Positions 22,877-31,328 of a stretch of 64,000 nucleotides of DNA are shown piece after piece. Where the stretch lies: positions 353,161 to 417,160 of the forward strand of contig CASEAG010000028.1 of the NCBI GenBank assembly GCA_949285785.1, given 5' to 3'. Each line of letters begins with the position of its first letter. The first letter of the stretch is position 1. Origin of the DNA: an uncultured Spirochaetales bacterium. GTDB lineage: Bacteria > Spirochaetota > Spirochaetia > Sphaerochaetales > Sphaerochaetaceae. Under the pieces are notes generated by a model. The model was not told the DNA's origin. It was given only the letters and a program-made list of their open reading frames with translations, and searched no databases. The position numbers and the translations under genes are program-made.

Positions 22877-24943
22877 CTACTTCACCGGATAGAGCATCGC
22901 CAGATAGTCTGCAAAGACCTCGTTGAGCTGGCGGCCTTCCTGGAGCACTCTGCCGAACATCGTGTAGCCGTCACCACCTGCTGCCATGAAGTCGTTCGTG
23001 GCTACCGTGTATGTGGCCTCGGGATCGAGCAGGGAGCCGTCGAACAGTCTCACCCTGGTGATTCTGTGTCCAGGCTCTGCGGAGGCATCGTATGCGATTC
23101 TCAGATCGCTCTGGCTGAAGGCGGCATTCGATTCGGGAACCATCGAATAGCCGAACTCGAGAGCCTCGAGGACCTGGGCCCCGGTGATCTCGCACATCGT
23201 GACGGTGTTGGTGAACGGAAGGACGTTGTTGATGTCGCCCAGTGTGACGTCACCAGCCGCGATCGATGCCCTGATTCCACCACCGTTGATGATCGTGAAG
23301 TCGGCACCCGTCTCGTAGGTCATTGCGGCGCAGATGAGCCTGGACAGGTTGGTGACACGGGTCCTGACATGGTCCCTTTCACCATCGAGGTCGACAGGAA
23401 CCGTGGCGACCACCTGGCTGAACCTCTTCTCGAGGTCGGCGTTCAGCTCGTCGATGTATGCTGTGACCTGAGGATCGTCCGCAACGGATGTGATGCCGAG
23501 ACCTGCGGCGATGGCGCTGGATGACGGGTCGATGACGTCGGCGGCCGGGATGAGCATTGCGCTCTCGCCCTGCGCCACTCCATCGACGACCTTGATGTCG
23601 ACCAGGCCGATGTTGTTCAGATACTGTCCAGTGGAAACGATGAGCGTTCCGTTGACCTCCATGCCGTTCTCGAGGACCGTATGGCTGTGGCCGTCGACGA
23701 ACAGGTCGATTCCATCGAGGTTGGAGCAGATCCAGTCGGAGGTGATTCCGCTCGATCCGTCGGCATCCAGACCGATGTGGCCGAGCACGATCACGTAGTC
23801 GCCGAGCTCGTTGGCCAGGTCTATCGCGCTCTGGGCGTATTCTGTATAGGCATCATCCCAGAAGGACAGACCTTCAGTGTTCCTCGGGTGGGACTTCGTC
23901 TTGGTGTCTGGAGTGGACAGACCGATGACCACGACGTCGAATCCGTTGAAGTCATAGACCTGGTATGGCTGGAACACGAGGTTGCCATTCGAGTCGAGGA
24001 TGTTAGCGGCAAGCACCTTGGGTCCGCCGGCGGCTTCACTCATCTGTGCAAGCTCGACCAGACGGTCTGCACCGTAGTTGAAGTCGTGGTTGCCGGGAGC
24101 GACGGCGTCATAGCCGAGCATCGTGAGCAGGACTCCGATGGACTCGCCTTCAAAGACGTTGGCGAGGTTGGTTCCATGAAGGACGTCACCTGCATCCAGC
24201 ACGAGGATGTTGTCCGTGACGGAGCGGCCCATCTTCAACAGTGTCGAAAGCTTTGCATAGCCAAGAGAATCGTCTTCACCCTCGACTATCCTTCCATGGA
24301 CGTCGTTGGTGTGTACGACATACAGGTCGAACGTATCGTCCCCGTCGGCCTTCACGATCTCGGTCACTCCATATGGATACTCGACTTCGGGTTCCGCCGC
24401 GACGACTGGCTCGTCCTTGACAACGACGACCTGCACCGGCTCATCCAGAGCGAGATACTCGTTGACGAATGCCTCGAGGTCCACCGCAAGCATGTCCACG
24501 ACAGCGGTTGCATCGGCGACGGTCACCTCTTCGGGGAACGTCACCACGAGAGTTCCGGGCATGGTCGCATCATAGTAGACACCTGCAAGGACGTCTGCAT
24601 GCCTTGGGAATGCGTATGCGAAGAACGCATCGATGTCGGACTCCGTTATGAAGTCGGGATAGTTGACCACAGCCGTTCCCGGGACTGCATCATATGTCAG
24701 AGTGTATCCGTAGAAGGAAAGGCTTCCCGTCTGTCTGACTATGACAGGTGCCGGGGCCTGGTCCTGTGCAGGAGCCTCCTCGACGGCCGGGGCCGGTGCT
24801 GGAGCCTGTTCGACTGGCGCAGGTGCGGGTACCACGATCTGGGGTACGGCATCGACCGGCTCGCTGCTCTGACATCCTACGAGGGTCAATGCGAGCACAA
24901 GTGCGACGAGAACTGCGGAAATGAGGGATTTCTGGCGCTTCAC
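22877..24943 (-). CDS. 5'-nucleotidase / metallophosphoesterase lipoprotein
   Basis: 688 residues from a GTG at 24943 (AAGGAG seven bases upstream); an ATG at 25012 has no site. Lipobox LTLVGC, then a Pro/Ala/Val linker (PAPAPVEQAPAPAPAVEEAP). Residues ~65-150 are a novel N-terminal domain (YGYTLTYDAVPGTAVVNYPD ... TVADATAVVDMLAVDL). The catalytic domain (about 205-480) shows the dimetal motifs HTNDVHGRI, DAGDVLHGT, GNHDFNYG, GHIGLDADG and DGHSHTVLENG. The C-terminal nucleotidase domain (about 510-688) shows INGGGIRASI and NDFMAAGGDGY. It should dephosphorylate nucleotides at the cell surface so that nucleosides can be taken up, which fits the purine-related genes later in the window. The N-terminal domain is repeated alone in the neighbouring gene at 25158. 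Confidence 0.92.
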   Translation of the reverse strand: MKRQKSLISAVLVALVLALTLVGCQSSEPVDAVPQIVVPAPAPVEQAPAPAPAVEEAPAQDQAPAPVIVRQTGSLSFYGYTLTYDAVPGTAVVNYPDFITESDIDAFFAYAFPRHADVLAGVYYDATMPGTLVVTFPEEVTVADATAVVDMLAVDLEAFVNEYLALDEPVQVVVVKDEPVVAAEPEVEYPYGVTEIVKADGDDTFDLYVVHTNDVHGRIVEGEDDSLGYAKLSTLLKMGRSVTDNILVLDAGDVLHGTNLANVFEGESIGVLLTMLGYDAVAPGNHDFNYGADRLVELAQMSEAAGGPKVLAANILDSNGNLVFQPYQVYDFNGFDVVVIGLSTPDTKTKSHPRNTEGLSFWDDAYTEYAQSAIDLANELGDYVIVLGHIGLDADGSSGITSDWICSNLDGIDLFVDGHSHTVLENGMEVNGTLIVSTGQYLNNIGLVDIKVVDGVAQGESAMLIPAADVIDPSSSAIAAGLGITSVADDPQVTAYIDELNADLEKRFSQVVATVPVDLDGERDHVRTRVTNLSRLICAAMTYETGADFTIINGGGIRASIAAGDVTLGDINNVLPFTNTVTMCEITGAQVLEALEFGYSMVPESNAAFSQSDLRIAYDASAEPGHRITRVRLFDGSLLDPEATYTVATNDFMAAGGDGYTMFGRVLQEGRQLNEVFADYLAMLYPVK

Positions 24944-25089
24944 TTGATATCTCCTTTTCTGGTTTTGCAGGGCCTCTTCAAGAGAATCTGCACTTCGTAC
25001 ATATTCTATCATGGGTCCATTCGATCGAGAAACATCTACATGCCGATCCCGTTACAGATTTTCCAGACAATTCTCCGGATTGTCACAGA

Positions 25090-25130
25090 AAAAGAGACGG
25101 CCGGTCCGCAGCAGCATGCAGACCGGTCGT
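25090..25130 (-). terminator. Terminator of the small paralogous lipoprotein
   Basis: ACGGCCGGTC (25097-25106) pairs with GACCGGTCGT (25121-25130) with one wobble. On the reverse strand CTCTTTTT follows. Confidence 0.85.
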
Positions 25131-25157
25131 GCCATCTTGTCCGAAGTGGTCAGGACG

Positions 25158-25610
25158 TCATCCGATGAACGACTGGAGATCCACCAGGAGCATGTCCACG
25201 ACAGCCGTGGCGTCGGCGACGGTGACATCCTCCGGGAATGTGACGTTCATGACGCCGGGCTCGACGATAACGTAGTAGACACCGGCGAGATAGTCGGAAT
25301 GGCTGACGAACGCCATGGCGAAGAACGCATCGATCTCCTCATCGGTGATGAAGTCGGGATAGTAGACCGTGGCGGAGCCGGGAACCGCATCGTATGTCAG
25401 GCTGTAGCCCTCGTATGTGAGAGTACCGGAAATGGTCTCAGGCTCTGCAGCCTCCTCGACGACAGGGGCCGGTGCCGGGGCTTCGGCGACGGGAGCGGGA
25501 GCCGGAACGACGATCGCGGGAACCGAATCGACGGGCTCGCTGCTCTGGCAGCCGACGAGAAGCAGTGCGAAAAGCATCGCGATGATCATGACAGGAATAG
25601 TCTTCTTCAC
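25158..25610 (-). CDS. Stand-alone copy of the 5'-nucleotidase N-terminal lipoprotein domain
   Basis: 150 residues from a GTG at 25610 after AAGGAGG. The lipobox is FALLLVGC, followed by QSSEPVDSVPAIVVPAPAP, almost the same as in the 5'-nucleotidase downstream. The 80-residue domain (YEGYSLTYDAVPGSATVYYP ... DVTVADATAVVDMLLVDL) is also closely similar. The metallophosphoesterase and nucleotidase domains are absent and a terminator follows, so this is a complete gene and not a truncation by frameshift. It arose by partial tandem duplication. Binding of the same partner or surface structure as the nucleotidase, without catalysis, is a plausible role. I know no name for the domain. Confidence 0.85.
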   Translation of the reverse strand: MKKTIPVMIIAMLFALLLVGCQSSEPVDSVPAIVVPAPAPVAEAPAPAPVVEEAAEPETISGTLTYEGYSLTYDAVPGSATVYYPDFITDEEIDAFFAMAFVSHSDYLAGVYYVIVEPGVMNVTFPEDVTVADATAVVDMLLVDLQSFIG

Positions 25611-25746
25611 TTGAATCCTCCTTGAGAACCTGGACGAGACCTTCTCCCGATCTCAGGCATATGCCCATATGATAGCACCACACGGGCGCGCATTGTAGAG
25701 GCTTTTTTGAAGAAAGAAAGGATTTGGAGAAGAAGATGAGGACAAG

Positions 25747-25772
25747 AAAAAAGACGCACATCGCTGTGCGTC
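25747..25772 (-). terminator. Terminator of the 56-residue protein gene
   Basis: GACGCACA (25753-25760) and TGTGCGTC (25765-25772) form a perfect stem with loop TCGC. Reverse-strand T6 follows. Confidence 0.9.
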
Positions 25773-25797
25773 CCTTCTCGGATGCTATCCGTAGGCC

Positions 25798-25968
25798 TTA
25801 CATCAGGTCCTTTGCCTTGCGGGCGGTGTTGCCGCTCTTCTCGCACACTGCATAGTGGCGGAGCTTGCCGTTCTCGAAGACACTCTTCATCTTGATGACG
25901 CCACCCCATCTGCTCATGAGGACCTTGGCACCCTCACGGTGAGCGTTCTTGGAAACATTACCTGCCAT
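25798..25968 (-). CDS. Small basic conserved-looking protein, unknown
   Basis: 56 residues (MAGNVSKNAHREGAKVLMSR ... HYAVCEKSGNTARKAKDLM), very basic with a single Cys. GGAGG precedes the ATG by nine bases and a strong terminator follows, so the gene is a real monocistronic unit even though it is short. Basic charge and the SGNTARKAK tail suggest RNA or ribosome association, but I cannot name a family. It sits just downstream of tRNA-Thr on the same strand. A longer reading frame starting at 26118 passes through the tRNA and is not credible. Confidence 0.7.
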   Translation of the reverse strand: MAGNVSKNAHREGAKVLMSRWGGVIKMKSVFENGKLRHYAVCEKSGNTARKAKDLM

Positions 25969-26094
25969 ATCTACATTCCTCCAGACATCTCGATATCCCG
26001 GTAATAATACCGGCCAGGACATGAGTGTGTCAACGAATGTCCACAACCAGATCCTGGAAAAACACCCCTGGAGAGCCAGAGCCCCCCAGCCTAG

Positions 26095-26167
26095 AGCCGA
26101 CTGTCGGATTTGAACCAACGACCGGCTGATTACAAATCAGCTGCTCTGCCAGCTGAGCTAAGTCGGC
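26095..26167 (-). tRNA. tRNA-Thr (TGT)
   Basis: 73 bases on the reverse strand. The acceptor GCCGACT pairs with AGTCGGC, the anticodon loop is TTTGTAA (TGT), and the T loop contains GGTTCAAATCC. CCA is not encoded. Confidence 0.95.
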
Positions 26168-26242
26168 GGCTGTCGCCCTCAAGGCGACGAAGATGAAATT
26201 ACACGATTTCAGGACTCTTGGCAAGTGGTCAGGATCAAGCCT

Positions 26243-26614
26243 TCATCCCTTCGCCGCGAGGTCCGGTCTAAGGGCAGCGGCACCTCTCAGGTAGACCATC
26301 TCAGGCCTGCCCTCCGGCGGCCGTCCCACGACCACCATGATCCTCACGACATGGCCGGGCATTCCGGTTATGTCGGCCTCCTGGACGCAGAAGAGAGGCA
26401 CGTCGTCGCAAAGCCCGGTCCGTCTGAGACTCGTGGCCGCGTTCTTCGTCCTCAGATCCGGCGTCTGCGACAGGATGATGTAGGCGATGTCCTGTACGTC
26501 CAGACTGTTGACCTCCAGGATACGTCTGAAGAGCTCGTCCATCGCCGCATCCATCTCTGCCGGGTTGTCGATCGAAAGCGTCGTCGCACCACGTATTGCA
26601 AAGCAGTTCCTCAT
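26243..26614 (-). CDS. aroH: Chorismate mutase, AroH type
   Basis: 123 residues, the usual length of the Bacillus-type trimeric chorismate mutase, which converts chorismate to prephenate for Phe and Tyr synthesis. Family motifs are in order: RGATTLSIDNPAEM, ILSQTPDLRTKNAATSLR, DVPLFCVQEADITG, RIMVVVG and VYLRGAAALRPDL. The active-site Arg residues are retained (R8 in the RGATT motif, R in the NAATSLRRTG region). The gene is the last of a compact reverse-strand set (pyrophosphokinase, membrane protein, aroH). Its start lies one base after the stop of the membrane protein gene. No other aromatic pathway gene is nearby. Confidence 0.92.
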   Translation of the reverse strand: MRNCFAIRGATTLSIDNPAEMDAAMDELFRRILEVNSLDVQDIAYIILSQTPDLRTKNAATSLRRTGLCDDVPLFCVQEADITGMPGHVVRIMVVVGRPPEGRPEMVYLRGAAALRPDLAAKG

Positions 26615-26615
26615 A

Positions 26616-26948
26616 TCAGACTCCTCCCGTCACGATAAGCTGCATCGTGTCCACCAGCGTCGCGACCACGATGACGACCAGACCACGCACCAGCGTGAGC
26701 AGGACAGGGGCGAAGGCGAACACCTTCGAGTAGAACAGCTGGTAGACCGATGCCAGGATTATCCACACGCCCTCGAACACGATCACCCAGGAGAGCACCG
26801 CCATGCACAGCGAGAGCAGGGACACGAGCTCACCCGCCATCGCCGTGAAGAACGATATGAACATCAGCGATGCGAAGAACAGGTACAGCACCATCAGGTA
26901 CGTGTGTATCCTGGATGAGAATGCGAGCACTCTGCGGAATTCCAGCAT
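26616..26948 (-). CDS. Small integral membrane protein, unknown
   Basis: 110 residues with three or four hydrophobic segments (YLMVLYLFFASLMFISFFTA, LLSLCMAVLSWVIVFEGVWI, VLLTLVRGLVVIVVATLVD). There are no charged residues within the membrane spans and no transporter motif. It lies four bases after the thiamine pyrophosphokinase stop and one base before aroH, so it is part of the same operon, but the link in function is unclear. A DUF-type inner membrane protein is the safest description. Confidence 0.7.
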   Translation of the reverse strand: MLEFRRVLAFSSRIHTYLMVLYLFFASLMFISFFTAMAGELVSLLSLCMAVLSWVIVFEGVWIILASVYQLFYSKVFAFAPVLLTLVRGLVVIVVATLVDTMQLIVTGGV

Positions 26949-26951
26949 ATT

Positions 26952-27575
26952 TCAGATGATAATATCTTCGGGCGCATTTTCAAAGCATCCGGCATCGATT
27001 CTGGCGAACACCCTTCCCCTCGCCTTCACGACGAAGTCCTCTCTGGTGTTCCTGTTGGACAGGCTGATGTGTGTTTCGTCCAGGATGAAATGCTCCAGCG
27101 GCCATACCATCTCGCGGCACTCCACGACGGCATCGTGGTCGATTGTGAAGAAGCTGATCGACGTGTCCACCGGCAGATGGAAGCGCCTTTCACCATCTAC
27201 CGAGATCATCAGGTCGCTTCTCGTGAACCAGAAGCGCGGCATGCCGTATCTCCTGAAGAGCTGGAACAATGCCATCAGATGGTCGACTCTTCCTCCACCG
27301 CCGCCGACCAGGTCGTACCGGCACGGCAAGGCGAGCCTCATCAGTCCAAGCTCGGTATCCGACTCGTCCTTGTCATGCGGGCAGGCATGGAATCCCTTTT
27401 CGAGGATCTCGCTGCGAAAGGAAGTGGAATCGAGGTCGCCGACGACATCGTCGACGGGTATGAGGAGCCGGCGCGCGGTGTCGTATCCGCTGTCACAGGC
27501 TATGACCCTGCCATAGCTGAACGGCGGCCTCTTGTCCGGGGCCTCCCCGCCGGTGATTATCAGGGATGTCTCCAT
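26952..27575 (-). CDS. Thiamine pyrophosphokinase
   Basis: 207 residues from the ATG at 27575 (GGAGGAG upstream). An in-frame ATG at 27683 would add 36 residues not typical of the family. The enzyme transfers pyrophosphate from ATP to thiamine, giving thiamine diphosphate. Motifs: ACDSGYDTARRL, VGDLDST (metal binding), DKDESDTELGL (substrate and metal binding) and GGGGGRVDHLMALF. A C-terminal beta domain (SLSNRNTREDFVVKARG) matches the thiamine-binding domain. No TPP riboswitch is visible upstream. It starts a three-gene reverse operon and is divergent from the DUF1015 gene at 27736. Confidence 0.9.
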   Translation of the reverse strand: METSLIITGGEAPDKRPPFSYGRVIACDSGYDTARRLLIPVDDVVGDLDSTSFRSEILEKGFHACPHDKDESDTELGLMRLALPCRYDLVGGGGGRVDHLMALFQLFRRYGMPRFWFTRSDLMISVDGERRFHLPVDTSISFFTIDHDAVVECREMVWPLEHFILDETHISLSNRNTREDFVVKARGRVFARIDAGCFENAPEDIII

Positions 27576-27735
27576 CAGCTCCTCCAGGCTCCACGGCAGG
27601 ACAGGACATGCGGATTTCCCGGTTACCGGTCGTCCCGGCGTCCTGGCTATCCGGCCTGCGCCGGTTTTCCTTGTGGATGCCACTTATGTGGATTAACATG
27701 GAAGTACTACACAATGCAACAGATCAGGAGATCGT

Positions 27736-29049
27736 ATGGACAGCACACTCAGGAATAGGATGAGAAGTCTGGGAGTCGACGTGAGCGACATACTTCTGCC
27801 CAGAGAGGGGATCGACTACGGCAAGTGGTCCGTGGTGGCCTGCGACCAGTTCACGAGCCAGAGGGAATACTGGCAGGCAGTGGAGCTGGAGACAATGGAC
27901 TATCCATCCACATACAACCTCATCTTCCCGGAATGCTATCTGGAGGACGATGACCGGGACAGGCGCATCGAGGCGATAGACTCGACCATGAGGACCTATG
28001 TGGATACGGGCGTCTTCAACACGTTCAGGGACTGCTCGGTGCTCGTCGAGAGGACGACCACGAGCGGCACCAGATACGGCCTCATGCTCTCCCTCGACCT
28101 GGAGCAGTACTCCTACGCACCGGACAGCAGATCGCTTGTCAGGGCGACGGAAGGCACCATCCTCTCGCGCATTCCTCCCCGCAAGGAGATAAGGCGCAAC
28201 GCCATGCTCGAGCTTCCACACATAATGGTTCTGATCAGCGACATGAAGCGTCTGGTCATAGAGCCTCTGGTCGCGAGACGTGCCGATCTGAAGTGCATCT
28301 ATGACACGGACCTGATGAAGGGCGGTGGCCACATCAGAGGCTACCTGGTCGACAGGGACGAGGAACTGGAGATCATCGTCGGCGGACTGGAGGCCCTGTA
28401 CAGGACGCTTGACCATGCGAACCCGCTTCTGTACGCCATGGGAGACGGCAACCACTCCCTTGCCACGGCGAAGAGCCTCTATGAAGATCTGAAGAAGGAG
28501 ATCGGCACAAAGGCGGCCATGGCGCATCCCTCCAGATACGCCCTCGTCGAGATCGAGAACATCTTCGACCCCGCGCTCTGCTTCGAGGCGATACACCGCG
28601 TCTTCTTCAACACCCCGCATGAGGTGCTGGACGGCGAGATCAGGAGAATATGCGACGACGTACGGATAGAGGATGTCCCATCTCTCGATGACATGCGCAC
28701 ACGTCTAGAGGACAAGGACTCAGGTACATCGTTCGGCATGATCGCCGGCGGAAGGTATATGGTCTATCATGTGAAGAGCTCCAGATTCGCCCTCGGTGCA
28801 AGCATCATACAGTCCTGCATCGACTCGCTTTCCGGCAAGGACGGCATCAGCGTGGACTATATCCACGGAGCCGAGGTCACGGACAGGATTGCGCATGAAG
28901 ACGGGAACATCGGCATCATCATGGCCGACATCTCCAAGGAGACCTTCTTCGACGACATAATCAGGGACGGTGCGTTCCCACGAAAGACATTCTCCATCGG
29001 ACACGCCGAGGAGAAGCGCTATTACATGGAGGCCAGGAGGATCAGATGA
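27736..29049 (+). CDS. DUF1015 family protein
   Basis: 437 residues; ATG at 27736 with AGGAG upstream. The family signature is clear: LLPREGIDYGKWSVVACDQF, YNLIFPECYLED, LPHIMVLISDMKRLVIEPL, and YAMGDGNHSLATAKSLYED near residue 240. The last motif holds the invariant DGNHR/H-type element. The family is widespread but uncharacterised; in many genomes it sits near serine biosynthesis genes. Here it overlaps by eight bases, tail to tail, with a YrdC-type gene. Length is normal and no motif is missing. Confidence 0.9.
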   Translation: MDSTLRNRMRSLGVDVSDILLPREGIDYGKWSVVACDQFTSQREYWQAVELETMDYPSTYNLIFPECYLEDDDRDRRIEAIDSTMRTYVDTGVFNTFRDCSVLVERTTTSGTRYGLMLSLDLEQYSYAPDSRSLVRATEGTILSRIPPRKEIRRNAMLELPHIMVLISDMKRLVIEPLVARRADLKCIYDTDLMKGGGHIRGYLVDRDEELEIIVGGLEALYRTLDHANPLLYAMGDGNHSLATAKSLYEDLKKEIGTKAAMAHPSRYALVEIENIFDPALCFEAIHRVFFNTPHEVLDGEIRRICDDVRIEDVPSLDDMRTRLEDKDSGTSFGMIAGGRYMVYHVKSSRFALGASIIQSCIDSLSGKDGISVDYIHGAEVTDRIAHEDGNIGIIMADISKETFFDDIIRDGAFPRKTFSIGHAEEKRYYMEARRIR

Positions 29050-29599
29050 GGTCCTTCACGTCGTAGGCGCCCTGTCTGATGACCCTGTAAGGCTCCACTG
29101 TGCAGTCGATCAGGGTCGACGGCAGGGCGTTCACGTCCTCCTCCCTCTTGCGGACGATGAAGTCGACCAGATCCCCGAACACGGGGAGGATCTCGTCATA
29201 GGTCATGAGGCCAGGCTGGCCGGAAATGTTACAGCTTGTCGACCAGATCGGACCCGTCTTCTCGACGAGCGCCTGGATGAACGGATCGGCCGGCACGCGT
29301 ACGGCCTGGGTCGAGCCGTCCTCTTCGTTCCTGACGATCGCGGTGAGAGGACAGGGCCAATGGTCGTACAGGACCCGGGGAACCACGAGCGGGGAGCTCT
29401 TCAGCCATGACAGCCCGGCCAGCATGATGAAGCTCTTGCTCTTCGGCCTCATCTTGATTTCGTATATCCTGTCTCCCCCGCTGCGGTCCGCAAGCGAGGA
29501 CAGGCCGTAGACGGTGTCGGCGGGTATCACGCCGACCTTGCCTTCCAGCAGCAGCGACGCAACCGCGTCGAGCGATGAGTCGTCATTATAGAGCATCAT
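29042..29599 (-). CDS. YrdC/Sua5-family L-threonylcarbamoyladenylate synthase
   Basis: 185 residues from the first of two ATGs at 29599 (AGGAGGT upstream). Motifs of the YrdC fold: GKVGVIPADTVYGLSS (substrate binding), IYEIKMRPKSKSFIML, PLTAIVRN, VRVPADPFIQALVEKTGPIW then STSCNISGQPG, and STLIDCTVEPYRVIRQGAYD. The enzyme makes threonylcarbamoyl-AMP from Thr, bicarbonate and ATP for t6A37 modification of tRNAs reading ANN codons. It is slightly shorter than E. coli TsaC and lacks the extra Sua5 domain. A YciO-type paralogue of unknown role cannot be excluded. Confidence 0.85.
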   Translation of the reverse strand: MMLYNDDSSLDAVASLLLEGKVGVIPADTVYGLSSLADRSGGDRIYEIKMRPKSKSFIMLAGLSWLKSSPLVVPRVLYDHWPCPLTAIVRNEEDGSTQAVRVPADPFIQALVEKTGPIWSTSCNISGQPGLMTYDEILPVFGDLVDFIVRKREEDVNALPSTLIDCTVEPYRVIRQGAYDVKDLI

Positions 29600-29609
29600 G
29601 GAGCACCTC

Positions 29610-30107
29610 CTATGACCAGTCGAACTCGTCGTGGCGCCGACGGGCATCGCGATTGTCGGCATCGCCACGGCGTCCACCACCATGAGCGCCGATAATGGAG
29701 ATCACGATGAAGAGCAGCAGGCCGCAACCGGCGGACACCGATGCGAGAATCCAGGTCTCCACCCCCTTCCAGACCTCCAGAGGCTCTTCGTCTTCGGCAG
29801 AATCCGACATCGTATCGGCATCCTCCAGCACGTCCGGCTCCTCGAAGTAGTAGACCACATCGCCTTCCCGCTCATAGCCGAGCGAAAGCGCCACATCGTC
29901 GAAGTACGCCTCGCTCGAAACCTGCCGGCGCCTCTCCTCCAGCGCCTCTATCTCGAGACGACGCTCCTCCTCCTGTCTGGACAGCTCGTCGAGCCTTGCC
30001 GAGAGCGATCTGTTGACCAATATGCCCGACTGTCCGAACACGGACAGCAGGATGATGAACAACATGATGGACATGAACGCCGACAGAAGGACTTTTCTTG
30101 TTGTCAT
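29610..30107 (-). CDS. FtsB/DivIC-like membrane coiled-coil protein
   Basis: 165 residues from the ATG at 30107. A short basic start and one transmembrane helix (SAFMSIMLFIILLSVFG) are followed by a coiled coil (ARLDELSRQEEERRLEIEAL onward) and an ALSLGYEREGDVVYYFEEP segment. That last pattern matches septum formation initiators, whose post-coil region reads 'A.e.LGy...ge.v..f'. Unlike standard FtsB it continues with an acidic stretch and a second hydrophobic helix (ILASVSAGCGLLLFIVISII), ending in a charged tail. A role in the division complex at the septum is inferred. It is divergent from the KEVPVE-repeat protein and its start codon overlaps that gene's -35 region. Confidence 0.7.
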   Translation of the reverse strand: MTTRKVLLSAFMSIMLFIILLSVFGQSGILVNRSLSARLDELSRQEEERRLEIEALEERRRQVSSEAYFDDVALSLGYEREGDVVYYFEEPDVLEDADTMSDSAEDEEPLEVWKGVETWILASVSAGCGLLLFIVISIIGAHGGGRRGDADNRDARRRHDEFDWS

Positions 30108-30129
30108 ATGGTTACTTGACTTGTATAAT
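30101..30129 (+). promoter_or_regulatory. Promoter of the KEVPVE-repeat membrane protein
   Basis: TTGTCA (30101-30106), a 17-base spacer, then TATAAT (30124-30129), 51 bases before the ATG at 30181. The -35 box overlaps the start codon region of the divergent FtsB-like gene. Confidence 0.75.
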
Positions 30130-30180
30130 ACCCATATGTGTGGCTTAATGTGAATACGTTGAGCCGGAGGTGAAATTAAT

Positions 30181-31308
30181 ATGTCGAAGCCCAAAAGCAC
30201 GGCAAGACTCGTGATCACCAGTGTCGTAATATCATTCGTGGTCATCGCCGTCTTTGCACTTGTGTTCATCAACTTCATCGTCCCTGCCTATCAGGTGACC
30301 GAGGAGCAGATCTACTCTGTTCTCATAAGACTGTTCCCGATTCTGATAGGTCTGATCCTCATCCAGATCGGCGTCATGATCGCCAAGAGGCATGAAGACG
30401 AGTTCGCCGACCAGGTGGACAGGCTTCCTCCGAACGCATACACGAAGCCGTTCGAATCATCTCCGAAGGACGACCCGCTCAACGTATCCATCGATGCGAC
30501 CCGCACCCAGGAGCAGGTTCCTCCGCGCCCTGTGGCCGAGGCGCCTGTGCGCGAAGTCATAAGAGAGGTGCCTGTCGAGAAGGAGATTGTCAGGGAGGTT
30601 CCCGTCGAGAAGGTCGTCGTCAAGGAAGTCCCCGTGGAGGTCATCAGGGAGATCGAGAAGGAGGTCCCGGTCATCCACGAGGTCATCAAGGAGATTCCCG
30701 TCCCCTCTGCGGACGCCTCTCCCGTCGAGATCGTGAAGGAAGTTCCTGTGGAGGTGATCAAGGAGGTCATCAGGGAGGTTCCGGCAGCCGGTCAGGTCGT
30801 CGAGAAGGAAGTCCCGGTGATCAAGGAGATCATCAAGGAGGTTCCGATCGAGATCGTCAAGGAAGTCCCCGTGGAGGTTCCTGTCGAGAAGGTCGTGGAG
30901 AAGGTCATAGAGAAGCCGGTCGAGGTCGAGAAGATAGTCGAGAAACCGGTCGCAGCAGGCGTTGTAGGCGCACCTGCCGAAACCAGGATGCTGGACTTCG
31001 CCGATGTGCTCGAAGAGGAATGCAGGAACGCGCATGCGGATAGCTATGATATCACGCTCGCCCTCTTCAGAAAGGGTGACGGATGCGACGAGGACAGGCT
31101 CGAGAAGGCCTTCAGCGCAAATGCCTTCATCTTCGACAGAGGCGACGACTACGCGCTCATCTTCAGCTTCGCCAACGAGGACGAGGTCACGTCCCTCATA
31201 CAGAGCAGACAGGCCGATCTCGGCGATGTCTCATACTCGCTGGCCACACAGAGCGGCGACAATGCCGATCCCGAGAGGCTTGTGAAGATGGCTGCAGCAG
31301 GTTTCTGA
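30181..31308 (+). CDS. Membrane protein with KEVPVE repeats and a GGDEF-like C-terminal fragment
   Basis: 375 residues; ATG after GGAGGTGA. Two transmembrane helices (about 12-34 and 47-68) anchor it. Residues ~112-265 are a low-complexity array built from (K/R)EVPVE(K/V)(V/I) units, probably an extended charged rod. The C-terminal ~100 residues (LDFADVLEEECRNAHADSYD ... DRGDDYALIFSFANEDEV) recall a shortened diguanylate cyclase domain, with RGDDY in place of GGDEF. The loop between the two halves is too short for a complete cyclase fold, so catalysis is unlikely. The protein may be a scaffold or stretch sensor at the cell envelope next to the division-like partner. A strong promoter and terminator flank it. 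Confidence 0.7.
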   Translation: MSKPKSTARLVITSVVISFVVIAVFALVFINFIVPAYQVTEEQIYSVLIRLFPILIGLILIQIGVMIAKRHEDEFADQVDRLPPNAYTKPFESSPKDDPLNVSIDATRTQEQVPPRPVAEAPVREVIREVPVEKEIVREVPVEKVVVKEVPVEVIREIEKEVPVIHEVIKEIPVPSADASPVEIVKEVPVEVIKEVIREVPAAGQVVEKEVPVIKEIIKEVPIEIVKEVPVEVPVEKVVEKVIEKPVEVEKIVEKPVAAGVVGAPAETRMLDFADVLEEECRNAHADSYDITLALFRKGDGCDEDRLEKAFSANAFIFDRGDDYALIFSFANEDEVTSLIQSRQADLGDVSYSLATQSGDNADPERLVKMAAAGF

Positions 31309-31328
31309 GACCGGTTGCACACCAGACA

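Noticed and set aside
23681-25168. 495-residue forward open frame opposite the 5'-nucleotidase
   Set aside because: Antisense shadow; the reverse strand carries all metallophosphoesterase motifs.
30520-30975. Repeat array in the KEVPVE gene considered as CRISPR or DNA repeat element
   Set aside because: Periodicity follows codons of a charged rod protein; units vary at the DNA level and there are no spacers.
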